Assembly: GCF_025997915.1 (NCBI RefSeq)
Contig: NZ_AP026677.1
Span: 1,302,001-1,366,000, forward strand
Direction: 5' to 3'
Length of the DNA: 64,000 bases
Source: Aquiluna sp. KACHI24
Lineage (GTDB): Bacteria; Actinomycetota; Actinomycetes; Actinomycetales; Microbacteriaceae
Under the pieces are notes generated by a model, which had not been told where the DNA came from, ran no database searches, and saw only the letters and a program-made list of their open reading frames with translations. This document shows, piece by piece, positions 16,036 to 26,323 of this stretch (position 1 is its first letter; each line of letters begins with the position of its first letter). The position numbers and the translations under genes are program-made.

Positions 16036-18864
16036 GTGCTAGAGAAGCACCACAACTTTCAGTATCGCCACGTAGGTCCAACCCTTGACCAGCAGAAGGA
16101 AATGCTGGACTTTGTGGGTGCTTCTTCGCTAACTGACCTAATGGCCAAGGCATTGCCCGAGGCAATCCAGTACCAAGGTGGATCAACCCTCCCAGAGCCA
16201 ATCTCAGAGGATGAAGCGCTCGCCAGATTGCACGAAATTGCAGCCAAAAACCGAATCACTCAAAGCTTTATTGGGCAGGGCTATTTCGGCACCAGAACTC
16301 CCGGCGTGATCAAGCGCAACGTACTAGAAAACCCGAGCTGGTACACCGCCTACACCCCATACCAACCAGAGATCAGCCAGGGTCGACTCGAGGCCCTGAT
16401 TAACTTCCAAACCGTGGTCACGGACCTCACCGGTATGAAGACGGCGAACGCTTCGATGCTGGATGAGTCAACTGCGGTTGTCGAAGCCATGATGGTTGCA
16501 AAGCGCAGTGCTGACTCGCAGTCAAACACCTTCTTTGCAGACAACGATCTCTACCCACAGACCAAACAGCTGCTCGAGCATAGAGCCGAGCCGCTCGGTA
16601 TCACCGTGCGCTACTTCGACCCAGCGAACCTCAGTGAGCTCGACGAGGAATGTTTCGGTGCAGTAGTTCAGTACCCAGGCGGCTCGGGCCGAATCGTGGA
16701 CATGACCAACCTGTTTGCAAAGGTTCACGAATTCGGTGGGCTAGCGATTGCAACTGCAGATCTAATGGCACTCACACTGCTGAAGCCACCGGGCGAGATG
16801 GGGGCAGACGTAGTCTGCGGAACCACTCAACGCTTCGGTGTCCCAATGGGCTTTGGTGGCCCACACGCTGGTTACCTCGCTGTAAGAGAAAAGCTTGAGC
16901 GCACCATGCCGGGAAGACTGGTTGGTGTATCTGTAGATGCCGAGGGTGCACCTGCCTATCGACTGACTCTGCAGACCCGAGAGCAGCACATTCGCCGCGA
17001 GAAGGCCACCAGCAACATCTGCACCGCACAGGTTTTGCTAGCGGTGATGGCGGGCATGTATGCCGTGTATCACGGACCTCAAAACCTGAAGGCGATTGCC
17101 TCTGAGATCCACGCCAAGACCACTGCTTTGGCTACCGTGCTAAAGGAGAGCGGTTTCACACTCCAGCACGAGAACTATTTCGACACCATTCGAGTGATCA
17201 ACACCGATGCACAGAAGTATTTCTCGGAGGCGAGAAAGCACAACCTAACCATGTTCAAGGTGGACTCCTCCACACTTGGCATCTCGGTTGACGAGAGCAC
17301 CACCTGGCAACACCTTGCAGACTTAGCTGCATCATTCGGGGCAAGGGCTCCAAAGCCAAGTGATGCCAAGCTGAAACTTGTCAACTTGCGCACCAGCGGT
17401 TACCTAGAGCACCCGGTCTTCAACAGCTACCACTCTGAGACTGCGATGCTTCGCTACCTCAAAAAGCTCGCTGACTTCGACTATGCGCTGGACCGCGGCA
17501 TGATCCCGTTGGGCTCCTGCACCATGAAGCTCAACTCGGTGACCGAGATGGAGGCAGTAACCTGGCCGGAGTTTGCGAACCTTCACCCCTTTGCACCTGC
17601 CGAGGACACCCAGGGTTACCTCGAACTAATCAATGAGCTAACCAGTTGGCTATCCGACATCACCGGATATGAGGCAGTATCACTGCAGCCAAACGCCGGT
17701 TCGCAGGGTGAGCTTGCTGGTCTACTGGCTATTCGCGGCTACCACCGCTCGCGTGGTGACTTTGGTCGCAATGTTTGCCTAATTCCATCTTCAGCCCACG
17801 GCACCAATGCCGCGAGCGCCGTGCTCGCGGGCATGGAGGTTGTGGTTGTGGCTTGCGATGACAACGGCAACGTTGATGTAGATGACCTGAAGACAAAGAT
17901 CGCTGAAACAGCGGACAAGCTTTCCGCCCTGATGATTACCTACCCATCAACCCACGGTGTCTATGAAGAAGCAGTGGTTGAGATCTGCGACCTGGTTCAC
18001 GCAGCTGGAGGTCAGGTCTATATCGATGGCGCAAACACCAACGCGGTGGTCGGCTTTGCAAAGTTTGGTGAGTTCGGTGGCGATGTCTCGCACCTAAACC
18101 TGCACAAGACCTTCTGTATCCCTCACGGTGGTGGTGGGCCTGGTGTTGGTCCAGTAGTTGCTCGCACCCATCTAGCCAAGTTCCTACCTGGCCACTCGAT
18201 GGCCCAGCAGGAGTTGACCGGCTATGGACCTGTTTCAGCGGCCCCATTTGGATCACCAAGCATCCTGCCGATTTCTTGGGCCTACATCCAGATGATGGGA
18301 TCAGAGGGTCTGAGAGTTGCAACTTCGGTTGCAGTGCTAAGCGCAAACTACGTAGCGAAGAAGCTCTCCGATGCTTTCCCGCTCCTCTACACCGGCAAGC
18401 ACGGCTTGGTAGCTCACGAGGCAATCATCGACATTCGTCCACTGCAGCGCGATGCCGGAATCGGTAATGACGACATCGCAAAGCGCTTAGTTGACTACGG
18501 CTTCCATGCTCCAACCATGAGCTTCCCAGTTGCGGGAACACTGATGATCGAGCCAACCGAATCGGAGCCAAAGGAAGAACTGGATCGCTTCATCGACGCA
18601 ATGCTCGCAATCCGAGCAGAGGCGGCGAAGGTTGAAAGCGGAGAGTGGCCAAGGGAAGACAACCCGTTAGTCAACGCCCCCCACACCGCGAACCACCTGG
18701 TGTCTGAGTGGAACCACCCATACTCTCGTGAAGAGGCAGTTTTCCCGACTGACTCTCAACGGAAGAGCAAGTACTGGCCACCGGTGAGAAGAATCGATGG
18801 GGCATTTGGTGATCGCAACCTCACCTGCACCTGCCCTCCGATTGAGAGTTTTGCAAAAGGTTAG
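16036..18864 (+). CDS. gcvP: glycine dehydrogenase (decarboxylating), P protein
   Basis: 942 residues, the single-chain homodimeric form, GTG start. It decarboxylates glycine with PLP and loads the aminomethyl group onto GcvH. The PLP lysine lies near residue 691 in [18 protein letters not shown]. Other signatures are the N-terminal [18 protein letters not shown] and [13 protein letters not shown]. It is the last gene of the purD-purC-gcvTHP run. The L protein is not in the window. Confidence 0.97.
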   Translation: MLEKHHNFQYRHVGPTLDQQKEMLDFVGASSLTDLMAKALPEAIQYQGGSTLPEPISEDEALARLHEIAAKNRITQSFIGQGYFGTRTPGVIKRNVLENPSWYTAYTPYQPEISQGRLEALINFQTVVTDLTGMKTANASMLDESTAVVEAMMVAKRSADSQSNTFFADNDLYPQTKQLLEHRAEPLGITVRYFDPANLSELDEECFGAVVQYPGGSGRIVDMTNLFAKVHEFGGLAIATADLMALTLLKPPGEMGADVVCGTTQRFGVPMGFGGPHAGYLAVREKLERTMPGRLVGVSVDAEGAPAYRLTLQTREQHIRREKATSNICTAQVLLAVMAGMYAVYHGPQNLKAIASEIHAKTTALATVLKESGFTLQHENYFDTIRVINTDAQKYFSEARKHNLTMFKVDSSTLGISVDESTTWQHLADLAASFGARAPKPSDAKLKLVNLRTSGYLEHPVFNSYHSETAMLRYLKKLADFDYALDRGMIPLGSCTMKLNSVTEMEAVTWPEFANLHPFAPAEDTQGYLELINELTSWLSDITGYEAVSLQPNAGSQGELAGLLAIRGYHRSRGDFGRNVCLIPSSAHGTNAASAVLAGMEVVVVACDDNGNVDVDDLKTKIAETADKLSALMITYPSTHGVYEEAVVEICDLVHAAGGQVYIDGANTNAVVGFAKFGEFGGDVSHLNLHKTFCIPHGGGGPGVGPVVARTHLAKFLPGHSMAQQELTGYGPVSAAPFGSPSILPISWAYIQMMGSEGLRVATSVAVLSANYVAKKLSDAFPLLYTGKHGLVAHEAIIDIRPLQRDAGIGNDDIAKRLVDYGFHAPTMSFPVAGTLMIEPTESEPKEELDRFIDAMLAIRAEAAKVESGEWPREDNPLVNAPHTANHLVSEWNHPYSREEAVFPTDSQRKSKYWPPVRRIDGAFGDRNLTCTCPPIESFAKG

Positions 18865-18871
18865 CTAGGTT

Positions 18872-19078
18872 TCAGGCGTCAGAAAGACGGTCCAAGAGAT
18901 CCTTGTCGCGGACTTTCACGATGTCGAAGATTTCCTTCAGCTGATTCCGCCTAAAGGACTTTGCGTCGAAAGTCTCAATCGCGATAACCAAAGCCTGTTG
19001 CTCGGAGCACCCCAAATCCGCAGCGATTTTTTTGAGCAACACTTGGTGCTTTTCGCTAAGTGAAATCTCTAAATCCAT
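18872..19078 (-). CDS. small hypothetical protein, possible orphan antitoxin-like
   Basis: 68 residues, convergent with gcvP seven bases away. The sequence SEKHQVLLKKIAADLGCSEQQALVIAIETFD has the length and helical pattern of ribbon-helix-helix or short antitoxin-like proteins. The tail is helical and charged. No toxin gene is adjacent. GAGGA lies directly against the ATG, which is too close for an ideal ribosome site. It may be a real small gene of unknown role. Confidence 0.5.
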   Translation of the reverse strand: MDLEISLSEKHQVLLKKIAADLGCSEQQALVIAIETFDAKSFRRNQLKEIFDIVKVRDKDLLDRLSDA

Positions 19079-19162
19079 TCCTCGATGCTAGCCAGTCAAC
19101 GTGAAATTCAAAATGGGCAAATCTGTGGATAAGCTCACGTTTTTCTTGATTGTGGAAAACTC

Positions 19163-20656
19163 TTACTTCGCGAGCAACAGCTCATACGCCTGAACCAGCT
19201 CTTCACCCAAGTCTCTATCTGGTCCCATCCCAGGCACTCGCTCGCGGAGTATCGAGATCAACTCCCCGGTGACGGGCGCTGGCTTAAGTGGGGCGCGAAG
19301 CTCAACGGCCCTCGCCGCAGCAATGAGCTCAACCGCAAGGATTCGTCTCAGGTTGTCTACAACTTTGCGCAGCTTGCGAGCTGCATGCCAACCCATTGAG
19401 ACGTGATCCTCCTGCATCGCAGATGACGGAATCGAATCAACGCTTGCTGGGACAGACAATCTCTTGTTCTCTGAAACCAGCGCTGCCTGGGTGTATTGGG
19501 CGATCATCAAACCTGAGTCGACCCCAGCATCATTTGCCAAGAAGTGGGGCAATCCACGGTTTCTAGAAACATCTAAGAATCGGTCGGTTCTGCGCTCTGA
19601 GATTGAACCTAGGTCAGTTGCAGCGATCGCCAAGAAGTCAAGAACATAGGCGACGGGAGCTCCATGGAAGTTACCGTTCGAGGTGACCTCACCATCTGAA
19701 AGAACCACCGGGTTATCGATCACTGAGGCGAGTTCGCGCTCAGCAACCAGGCGAGCGTGAGCCATGGTGTCGCGCACAGCACCCGATACCTGAGGTGCGC
19801 AACGAAGCGAGTAGGCATCCTGAACAACTCCGTCGCCATGGCGGTGAGAGGCAACAATCTCACTGCCACGAAGTGCTTCAAACATGTTTCTTGCTGAGGT
19901 GGCCTGACCTGGGTGAGGACGAAGGTCCTCATGCAAAGCAGAGCGGAATACCTGGTCGGTACCCATCTGACCTTCAACGCTCATTGCAGCAATGATGTCG
20001 GCCTGATCGAGTAAAACATCCAGATCAGCTAGGGCAAGAATCAACATCCCGAGCATGCCATCGGTGCCATTGATAAGCGCCAGGCCTTCTTTTTCACGCA
20101 GCTCAACTGGCGTGATGCCAGCCTTTGCCAACAACTCGGCAACTGGTCGCTCAACCCCGTCTGGACCGAATGCTCGACCCTCTCCCATCAGCACCATTGC
20201 GCAGTGAGCTAGAGGAGCTAGGTCACCCGAGCAACCAAGGGATCCATACTCCAAAACTCTCGGCGTAATGCCGGCATTCAAGATGGCGGCATAGGTCTGG
20301 GCAACCTCGGGACGAACACCTGTCTGACCCGAGCACATGGTCTTCAGACGAAGCGCCATGAGAGCGCGAACCACTTCGCGCTCAACTGGATCACCCATGC
20401 CAGCGGCATGGGAGCGAATCAAAGACTTTTGCAACTGGACACGTGAGTCGATAGGAATATGGCGCTGGGCAAGCGCTCCAAAACCAGTGGAGATGCCGTA
20501 GACCGGTGATTCCGAAACAGCCAGGCGCTCGATGTGTGCTCGGGTGCGAGCCATCGCATCGAGCGACTCTGCTGAGATTTCAATCTGAGCATTGTGACGA
20601 GCAATAGCGATTACATCGCCAAAGCTCATTCCAGAGGTGGAGATTACGACCTTCAC
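19163..20656 (-). CDS. hutH: histidine ammonia-lyase
   Basis: 497 residues, GTG start right after the hutI stop (TAAGTG). It deaminates histidine to urocanate. The MIO-forming tripeptide is C142-S143-G144 in YGSLGCSGDLAPLAH, where most enzymes have Ala-Ser-Gly; a Cys at the first position is tolerated by the known cyclisation chemistry and I recall it from other actinobacteria. Other signatures are YGISTGFGAL and QEDHVSMG. It is the last gene of the hutU-hutI-hutH operon. Confidence 0.96.
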   Translation of the reverse strand: MKVVISTSGMSFGDVIAIARHNAQIEISAESLDAMARTRAHIERLAVSESPVYGISTGFGALAQRHIPIDSRVQLQKSLIRSHAAGMGDPVEREVVRALMALRLKTMCSGQTGVRPEVAQTYAAILNAGITPRVLEYGSLGCSGDLAPLAHCAMVLMGEGRAFGPDGVERPVAELLAKAGITPVELREKEGLALINGTDGMLGMLILALADLDVLLDQADIIAAMSVEGQMGTDQVFRSALHEDLRPHPGQATSARNMFEALRGSEIVASHRHGDGVVQDAYSLRCAPQVSGAVRDTMAHARLVAERELASVIDNPVVLSDGEVTSNGNFHGAPVAYVLDFLAIAATDLGSISERRTDRFLDVSRNRGLPHFLANDAGVDSGLMIAQYTQAALVSENKRLSVPASVDSIPSSAMQEDHVSMGWHAARKLRKVVDNLRRILAVELIAAARAVELRAPLKPAPVTGELISILRERVPGMGPDRDLGEELVQAYELLLAK

Positions 20657-21811
20657 TTAGTTCCTTTCGAAGACTTTGCGGCCCGAGACATAGGTCTGTG
20701 AGACCAACTGAACCCCCGGGCGGTATGCGAGGTGAATGTGACTTGGTGCATCCAGCACCGCGAAGTCTGCCTTTGATCCGACCTGCAAGGTGCCGAGGTT
20801 ATTGCGAAGCGCTTTTGCACCACCGAGCGTTGCAGCCCAGAGCGCTTGGTCTGGACTAAGACCCATCTCGCGAACCGCAACTGCAATACAAAATGGCATT
20901 GAGGTTGTGTAGCTGGACCCTGGGTTGCAATCAGTAGCGATGGCAACAGTGATACCGGCTTCAACCAACTTCTTGGCATCTGGGTATGGACTTCTAGTTG
21001 AGAACTCTGCTCCAGGCAAAAGCGTGATGACTGTGTTTGAGTGTGCAAGTTTTTCAATGTCGGCATCGCTTAGATGCGTGCAGTGATCAACGGATGCGCA
21101 ATCAAACTCGAGAGCAAGATCAATTGCTCCGATGTTTTCTAGTTGGTTGGCATGCAATCTTGGTTTTAGGCCCTTACCCACAGCGGCAATCAGAACCCGG
21201 CGGGCTTCCTCGACTGAGAATGCTCCTCGGTCCACGAAGACATCAACCCACTTGGAATAGGGAAGTGCTCGATCCAGCATCTCGCCGCAAACCGATGCGA
21301 GATACGCCTCGCGATCTTCTCCGCGTGGGACAACGTGAGCTCCGAGGAAGGTGACATCGGTTGTGTATTCGGAGACGATTCGAAGCAGTCTCGCTTCAGT
21401 ATCGACATCCAACCCATAGCCAGACTTGGCCTCAAAGTGAGTTATTCCAGATGCTAGAAACTCACCCACAATACGTTCGAGATTGGAGCGCAGTTCCTCG
21501 TCGCTTGCTGCCCGAGTGAGACCAACTGTGTAGTTGATGCCACCTGCACCATAGCTTTCGCCCATCATTCGGTGGGCAAACTCTTGAGCTCTGTCACCTG
21601 CAAAAACTGGATGAGCGTGGGAGTCAACAAACCCTGGGATTACGGTCTGACCTGAGAGCGAGACTGTTTCATCTGCTGGTACTCGTTCGGTTCCGATGAA
21701 GGTGACAAAGCCGTCTTCAACTAAGAAGCAGGCGTTCTCAAGAATCTCGAGTTCACCAAATCGCTCCACTGGTGAAACCAGCGAAGCGATATCGGTGAAA
21801 AGGACTTTCAT
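20657..21811 (-). CDS. hutI: imidazolonepropionase
   Basis: 384 residues of the amidohydrolase fold, third step of histidine degradation. The metal site begins with the HxH of GFVDSHAHPVFAGDR. Other signatures are YTVGLTRAAS, FEAKSGYGLD, LHANQLENIGA, SVDHCTHL and ATDCNPGSS. It sits between hutU (two-base gap) and hutH (adjacent). Confidence 0.96.
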   Translation of the reverse strand: MKVLFTDIASLVSPVERFGELEILENACFLVEDGFVTFIGTERVPADETVSLSGQTVIPGFVDSHAHPVFAGDRAQEFAHRMMGESYGAGGINYTVGLTRAASDEELRSNLERIVGEFLASGITHFEAKSGYGLDVDTEARLLRIVSEYTTDVTFLGAHVVPRGEDREAYLASVCGEMLDRALPYSKWVDVFVDRGAFSVEEARRVLIAAVGKGLKPRLHANQLENIGAIDLALEFDCASVDHCTHLSDADIEKLAHSNTVITLLPGAEFSTRSPYPDAKKLVEAGITVAIATDCNPGSSYTTSMPFCIAVAVREMGLSPDQALWAATLGGAKALRNNLGTLQVGSKADFAVLDAPSHIHLAYRPGVQLVSQTYVSGRKVFERN

Positions 21812-21813
21812 GA

Positions 21814-23475
21814 TTACTCAGTGTCGAGCATCGGCACGTGAACGTGCTTGTGTCGCGCAACATCCTTCGCTTCTGGATACCCAGCATCAACGTGACGAAT
21901 CACACCCATGCCTGGATCGTTGGTCAAAACTCGCTGTAGCTTTTGCGCTGCAAGCTCGGTGCCATCGGCAACCGATACCTGACCGGCGTGAATCGAGCGG
22001 CCCATGCCAACACCACCACCGTGGTGGATGGAAACCCAGCTGGCTCCCGATGCGATGTTCACCATCGCATTTAGAAGTGGCCAGTCCGCAATCGCATCGG
22101 AGCCATCGAGCATGGCCTCAGACTCACGGTAGGGGGATGCCACTGAACCGCAGTCGAGGTGGTCACGACCAATAACAATTGGAGCGGAGACCTCACCCTT
22201 GCGAACCAGCTCGTTGAATGCAGCTCCGGCCTTGTCGCGCTCACCGTAACCAAGCCAGCAGATGCGAGCAGGGAGACCTTGGAACTCCACTCGCTCCTGG
22301 GCCATCTTGATCCAACGGCGAAGGTGGTCGTTCTCGGGGAAGAGCTCTAACACTGCCTGGTCAGTGCGGTAGATGTCCCTCTTGTCGCCACTTAGTGCAA
22401 CCCAGCGGAAGGGACCCTTACCCTCACAGAACAAAGGTCTGATGTAGGCGGGGATAAAGCCGGGGAACTTGAAGGCGTCCGAGAAACCACCCTGACGAGC
22501 TTCATCGCGAATCGAGTTTCCGTAGTCAAAGACCTCGGCACCCTTGGCCATGAAACCAACCATCGCCTCAACGTGCTTAGCCATCGAAGCCTTGGATCGC
22601 TCCGAGAACTCCTTTGGGTTCTTGAGCGCATACTCGCGAGCATCAGCAAGATCCACACCCTCTGGGATGTAGTAGAAGGGGTCGTGAGCCGAGGTCTGGT
22701 CGGTCACGATATCGATTGGCACATCGCGCTTTAGCAGCTCAGGGAAGACCGTTGCCGCGTTGCCAACCACACCCACCGAGATTGCCTTGCGCTCGTTCTT
22801 GTAACGCACCACGCGCTCGATGGCATCATCAAGGTTGTCGGCAATCTCATCCAGGTACCTGGTCTCGACTCGCTTCTGAAGACGCGAGGGGTCAATGTCA
22901 ACAATCAGACAGGTGCCCTCGTTCATGGTGACGGCGAGTGGCTGAGCACCACCCATACCACCGCAACCTCCGGTGAGGGTCAAAGTGCCAGCGAGGGTGC
23001 CACCAAACTTTTTGTTAGCAACGGCTGCAAAAGTTTCGTAGGTGCCCTGCAGGATGCCCTGGGTTCCGATGTAGATCCAAGATCCAGCGGTCATCTGGCC
23101 ATACATGGTCAAACCAAGCTTTTCCAGTCTTCTAAACTCCGGCCAGTTGGCCCAGTCACCCACCAGGTTTGAATTGGCTAGCAAAACACGCGGTGCCCAC
23201 TCATGGGTTTGGAAGACACCAACCGGCTTACCGGACTGCACCAGCATGGTCTCGTCGTTTTTTAGATTGGTGAGGGTTCTCACCATCGCATCAAAGCTGT
23301 CCCAGTTACGAGCAGCCTTTCCGTTGCCGCCATAGACGATCAGCTCTTCTGGGTGCTCGGCAACGGAAGGATCGAGATTGTTGTGCAGCATGCGAAGGGC
23401 TGCCTCTTGCTGCCAGCCCTGGGCGGTAAGGGTTGAACCGGTTGCTGCTTTTAGGGTGCGCGACATTGCGTTCAT
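21814..23475 (-). CDS. hutU: urocanate hydratase
   Basis: About 553 residues, starting at ATG 23475 or the ATG three codons later; in-frame codons further upstream run into the promoter and operator. It uses tightly bound NAD+ to hydrate urocanate to imidazolonepropionate. Signatures are [63 protein letters not shown] and [18 protein letters not shown]. It is the first gene of hutU-hutI-hutH, transcribed away from the IclR regulator gene. Confidence 0.96.
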   Translation of the reverse strand: MNAMSRTLKAATGSTLTAQGWQQEAALRMLHNNLDPSVAEHPEELIVYGGNGKAARNWDSFDAMVRTLTNLKNDETMLVQSGKPVGVFQTHEWAPRVLLANSNLVGDWANWPEFRRLEKLGLTMYGQMTAGSWIYIGTQGILQGTYETFAAVANKKFGGTLAGTLTLTGGCGGMGGAQPLAVTMNEGTCLIVDIDPSRLQKRVETRYLDEIADNLDDAIERVVRYKNERKAISVGVVGNAATVFPELLKRDVPIDIVTDQTSAHDPFYYIPEGVDLADAREYALKNPKEFSERSKASMAKHVEAMVGFMAKGAEVFDYGNSIRDEARQGGFSDAFKFPGFIPAYIRPLFCEGKGPFRWVALSGDKRDIYRTDQAVLELFPENDHLRRWIKMAQERVEFQGLPARICWLGYGERDKAGAAFNELVRKGEVSAPIVIGRDHLDCGSVASPYRESEAMLDGSDAIADWPLLNAMVNIASGASWVSIHHGGGVGMGRSIHAGQVSVADGTELAAQKLQRVLTNDPGMGVIRHVDAGYPEAKDVARHKHVHVPMLDTE

Positions 23476-23528
23476 AACCAAATTCCACCGCAACCCATCT
23501 AGCGCAACAAGCAATCAATGCCAGCTAC

Positions 23529-23546
23529 TGTCTGAAATCTCAGACA
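23529..23546. promoter_or_regulatory. 18-bp palindrome, candidate hut operator
   Basis: TGTCTGAAATCTCAGACA is an inverted repeat with perfect 7-bp arms and a 4-base centre, in the 82-bp divergent region between hutU and the IclR-type regulator. TACTAA (23547-23552) directly after it could be the regulator's -10 element, placing the transcript start at or next to the ATG (leaderless). Confidence 0.75.
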
Positions 23547-23557
23547 TACTAAATCTC

Positions 23558-24328
23558 ATGACAAAGGTGCCGGCTGCGCTTCGAACGCTAGCGCTTCTAA
23601 AGCTCCTCGCCGAATCACCGCAACCCACCACCGCAAACCGACTGGCCCAAAAACTTGGCATCCCCAGATCCTCGGTATATCAACTACTAGAGGTTCTCAA
23701 AGATCAGGGATTCGCTATCCACTATGAAGATCAAAAACGCTGGGGTTTAGGACTTGCAGCTTGGGAGCTCGGCAGCGCATACCAGCGGCATGAACCGCTC
23801 GAAAGAATGACCCGACCGGTCTTGGAGAAGCTGGTCAATGAGCTCGCAACCAAGACCAGTGTGGTTGGTCACCTCGGAGTCCTCGATGGCTCTGATGTTC
23901 TCTACCTGATTGAGCAACGGCCGCAGAAAAGCTTGAAGCTGGTAACTGATGTTGGGGTGAGACTTCCGGCACACCTAACCGCCTCCGGCCGATCCATGCT
24001 CGCCAAACTCAGTAGCAAACAACTAGCTGCATCGTTTAGAGGCAGAGAGCTCGCCATCAGGACAGGTTTGGGACCCAGAAACCTAACCGAGCTTGGAGAG
24101 CTGCTAGCGAGAGAGCGAACCCAGGGGTTCGCTCTCGAGGTGGATGAGGTGACCATGGGTTATGCCTCTGTTGGAGTCTCGATTCAAGACAACCTCGGTC
24201 ACCCGATCGCGGGTCTAGCAATTACCTTGCAATCGACCGAGCTAGAAAAGCTACAGTTGACAGAGTTAGCGAATGCGCTCACCAAAGCTGCGTCCGAGCT
24301 TTCAAGAAAGTTTGGTAACCATGGCTGA
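23558..24328 (+). CDS. IclR-family regulator of histidine use
   Basis: 256 residues from ATG 23558. The N-terminal winged helix (about 8-70) contains RTLALLKLLAESPQ, TTANRLAQKLGIPRSSVYQLL. The C-terminal IclR effector domain contains LGVLDGSDVLYLIE, LPAHLTASGRSMLAKL and GYASVGVSIQDN. It is divergent from hutU and overlaps hutG by eight bases. Together with the palindrome this makes it the probable repressor of both hut units, with histidine or urocanate as likely effector (inference from context). Confidence 0.92.
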   Translation: MTKVPAALRTLALLKLLAESPQPTTANRLAQKLGIPRSSVYQLLEVLKDQGFAIHYEDQKRWGLGLAAWELGSAYQRHEPLERMTRPVLEKLVNELATKTSVVGHLGVLDGSDVLYLIEQRPQKSLKLVTDVGVRLPAHLTASGRSMLAKLSSKQLAASFRGRELAIRTGLGPRNLTELGELLARERTQGFALEVDEVTMGYASVGVSIQDNLGHPIAGLAITLQSTELEKLQLTELANALTKAASELSRKFGNHG

Positions 24329-25190
24329 GGATCTGCTCTGGCAAAGAGCCAAGACTTTGATTACTGACGCACAGTGCGACGTCGGTCTAATCGACATCCC
24401 AGCCCACAAGACCTCAATCAGCCCAACAAACGCTCACCTCACCCCGAGAGCAATTCGCGAGGCACTTACTCGCTACTCCACGTTCAGCTACACAACAAAC
24501 CAAAACATCGCAGCCCAGAGCATTCAAGACCTCGGTGAAATCGAAGACGCAGATAGCAACGAAGCAACAACCATCGAGGTAATCAATAAGGCAAACAAAA
24601 ACCTCACCATCGCTCTCGGTGGTGACAACTCGATCACCTATGCGGCAGCGCTCGGTGTCTACGGATCAAACCTTGAAACCGCAGGCCTTGTGACCCTGGA
24701 TGCCCATCACGATCTTCGTGATGGCATCTCGAATGGCTCTCCTGTTAGACGACTCATCGAGGCAGGGCTAAACCCAAAGCGAATCGTTCAGATTGGTATC
24801 AACGACTTCTCTAATTCCTATGACTACGCGATGCGAGCAAGAGACCTAGGCATCACGGTCATATCCAGAACCGAGCTCCACGAAATCGGAATCACCAAAG
24901 CCTGTGCCAAGGCTCTTGAGATTGCGGGCTCGGCCAATGGCCCCATCCACGTTGACCTGGATGTCGATGTCTGCGATCGCAGCGTGGTGCCGGCATGCCC
25001 TGCTGCCGCCCCCGGCGGCATCAGCGCATTTGAGATTCGCCAAGCAGCCAGACTGCTTTGCCAAGACCAAAGAGTTAAGGGTCTAGACATCACCGAGATT
25101 GATGCAACCAAGGATCCGGAGGATGCAAGGACAGTCAGACTGGCTGCACTCTTGATACTTGAAGCACTCTCCGGATATCTAAAGCGGTAG
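24321..25190 (+). CDS. hutG: formimidoylglutamase (ureohydrolase family)
   Basis: 289 residues from ATG 24321, overlapping the regulator stop. It should split formimidoylglutamate into glutamate and formamide, the last hut step. Metal-binding motifs are LDAHHDLRDG (D127, H129, D131) and HVDLDVDVCDRSVVPACPAAAPGG. The usual GGDHS motif reads GGDNS (N103), replacing the His that normally binds the first Mn. An Asn here occurs, as I recall, in some formiminoglutamases, so the enzyme is probably active. Agmatinase is a less likely alternative given the hut context. Confidence 0.88.
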   Translation: MAEDLLWQRAKTLITDAQCDVGLIDIPAHKTSISPTNAHLTPRAIREALTRYSTFSYTTNQNIAAQSIQDLGEIEDADSNEATTIEVINKANKNLTIALGGDNSITYAAALGVYGSNLETAGLVTLDAHHDLRDGISNGSPVRRLIEAGLNPKRIVQIGINDFSNSYDYAMRARDLGITVISRTELHEIGITKACAKALEIAGSANGPIHVDLDVDVCDRSVVPACPAAAPGGISAFEIRQAARLLCQDQRVKGLDITEIDATKDPEDARTVRLAALLILEALSGYLKR

Positions 25191-25200
25191 CGAGTTTCCC

Positions 25201-25584
25201 CTACAGGGTTGAGTCCCTAACAAAGTTCAACCCCAGGCTGAGCAACCTCTCATCTGCAGTATAGAAGTCAAGGCCAAGGTGACTGGCCTGAGAAAGAATG
25301 AGCAGATCGATTGGGTCTCTGCCACGCAAGCTACCGAATCTAGTTGCCTCTAAGACTGCCTCGGTGCTGAGTGGCAGCTCTATGAAGCCCATGCTTTTTG
25401 TCGCTTCGATGAGCTTCTTTGCGTTTATGCCTCGGTGATCATCTTTCTGTATCCACTCAAAAAACGTGAGCGGAGAGTAATAAACCGTGCTTGCCTCTGT
25501 GATCCTAGACACCGTCCGCTTACCCAACTTGCTCGGTGCTTGATGCAGCCAAGTGAAGACATTTGTATCAAGCAGGGCTTTCAC
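25201..25584 (-). CDS. vapC: PIN-domain toxin, VapC type
   Basis: 127 residues. PIN-domain acidic residues are seen in LLDTNVFTW, the F/YEWIQKDD region, GRDPIDLLI and FYTADERLL, giving the usual four-acid Mg2+ site. VapC toxins are endoribonucleases, often cutting tRNA. The start overlaps the antitoxin stop (ATGA). It is convergent with hutG. Confidence 0.92.
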   Translation of the reverse strand: MKALLDTNVFTWLHQAPSKLGKRTVSRITEASTVYYSPLTFFEWIQKDDHRGINAKKLIEATKSMGFIELPLSTEAVLEATRFGSLRGRDPIDLLILSQASHLGLDFYTADERLLSLGLNFVRDSTL

Positions 25585-25841
25585 TCTCCGAGCCTCGCCA
25601 ACTTCTCACGCCAGAGAGCCCAGGCTTCATCCATGTGGGAAGTGTCGTCAAAATCAACATCCTCCCAACCCTCGAGCTGACCCTCGAGAGAACCGAATAC
25701 TATGGCTGGCTTCGTGAATGGGGTCATCTTTACCACGGGATTGCCGTGTTTGGTCACCACCACTTCTTCACCCCGAATCACATCCTCAATCACCTCGGAA
25801 AGGCTGGCCTTGGCATCAGTTAGCGACACATACTTAGTCAT
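25581..25841 (-). CDS. Phd/VapB-type antitoxin
   Basis: 86 residues. The N-terminal MTKYVSLTDAKASLSEVIEDVIRGEEVVVTKHGNPVVKM is the Phd-like DNA-binding fold. The acidic/aromatic C-terminus (about 50-86) would block the PIN active site. It leads the antitoxin-toxin operon and is preceded by a 21-bp palindrome. Confidence 0.9.
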   Translation of the reverse strand: MTKYVSLTDAKASLSEVIEDVIRGEEVVVTKHGNPVVKMTPFTKPAIVFGSLEGQLEGWEDVDFDDTSHMDEAWALWREKLARLGE

Positions 25842-25859
25842 GCCTTGATGCTACCTATA

Positions 25860-25880
25860 AATAGTCAATTTGACTATTTA
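25860..25880. promoter_or_regulatory. 21-bp palindromic operator of the VapBC pair
   Basis: Perfect 10-bp arms AAATAGTCAA and TTGACTATTT flank a single central T. It lies 18 bases upstream of the antitoxin start. On the minus strand the palindrome runs into TATTTATAG, a possible -10 region, so bound antitoxin would block the promoter. Confidence 0.75.
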
Positions 25881-26075
25881 CGCCTTCAATTCTTGAAGTG
25901 TATTCGACTGCGCCAACTCCATCGAGATGGGGTTGGCAAAGGTGGATAACTCTGCTATTTGCGAGCCTGTGGATTGGGCAGAATTACCCCAGTAAACTAA
26001 AGCCATTCCCGCAAAGTCGCGACCAAAAACCTATCCATCCCGAAACTGGCGGAGCCAGCAAACCGAAGGGGAAAA

Positions 26076-26321
26076 GTGCCAAAGATCATCGTCGAGATCA
26101 TGCCAAAGCAGGATCTATTAGACCCCCAGGGCAAGGCAGTCGCGAACGCCCTTCACCGCTCCGGTCACCCAGAGATCGTGAACGCCCGAATCGGCAAGCG
26201 AATCGAACTTCACTTTGATCGCGATATCACCAGCGAGGACATGGCTAACGCCGAAAAGCTCGCATCTTCATTTCTCTCCAACGACGTAATCGAAGACGTC
26301 GTAGCAATCACCAAGGAGTAG
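26076..26321 (+). CDS. purS: FGAM synthase subunit PurS
   Basis: 81 residues, GTG start with GAAGGGG as ribosome site. It is the small bridging subunit of the three-part FGAM synthase, with the standard pattern [21 protein letters not shown] and RIGKRIEL. It is two bases before purQ in a purS-purQ-purL operon. The 234 bases upstream, between this gene and the divergent VapBC antitoxin, hold its promoter and no other gene. Confidence 0.96.
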   Translation: MPKIIVEIMPKQDLLDPQGKAVANALHRSGHPEIVNARIGKRIELHFDRDITSEDMANAEKLASSFLSNDVIEDVVAITKE

Positions 26322-26323
26322 TC

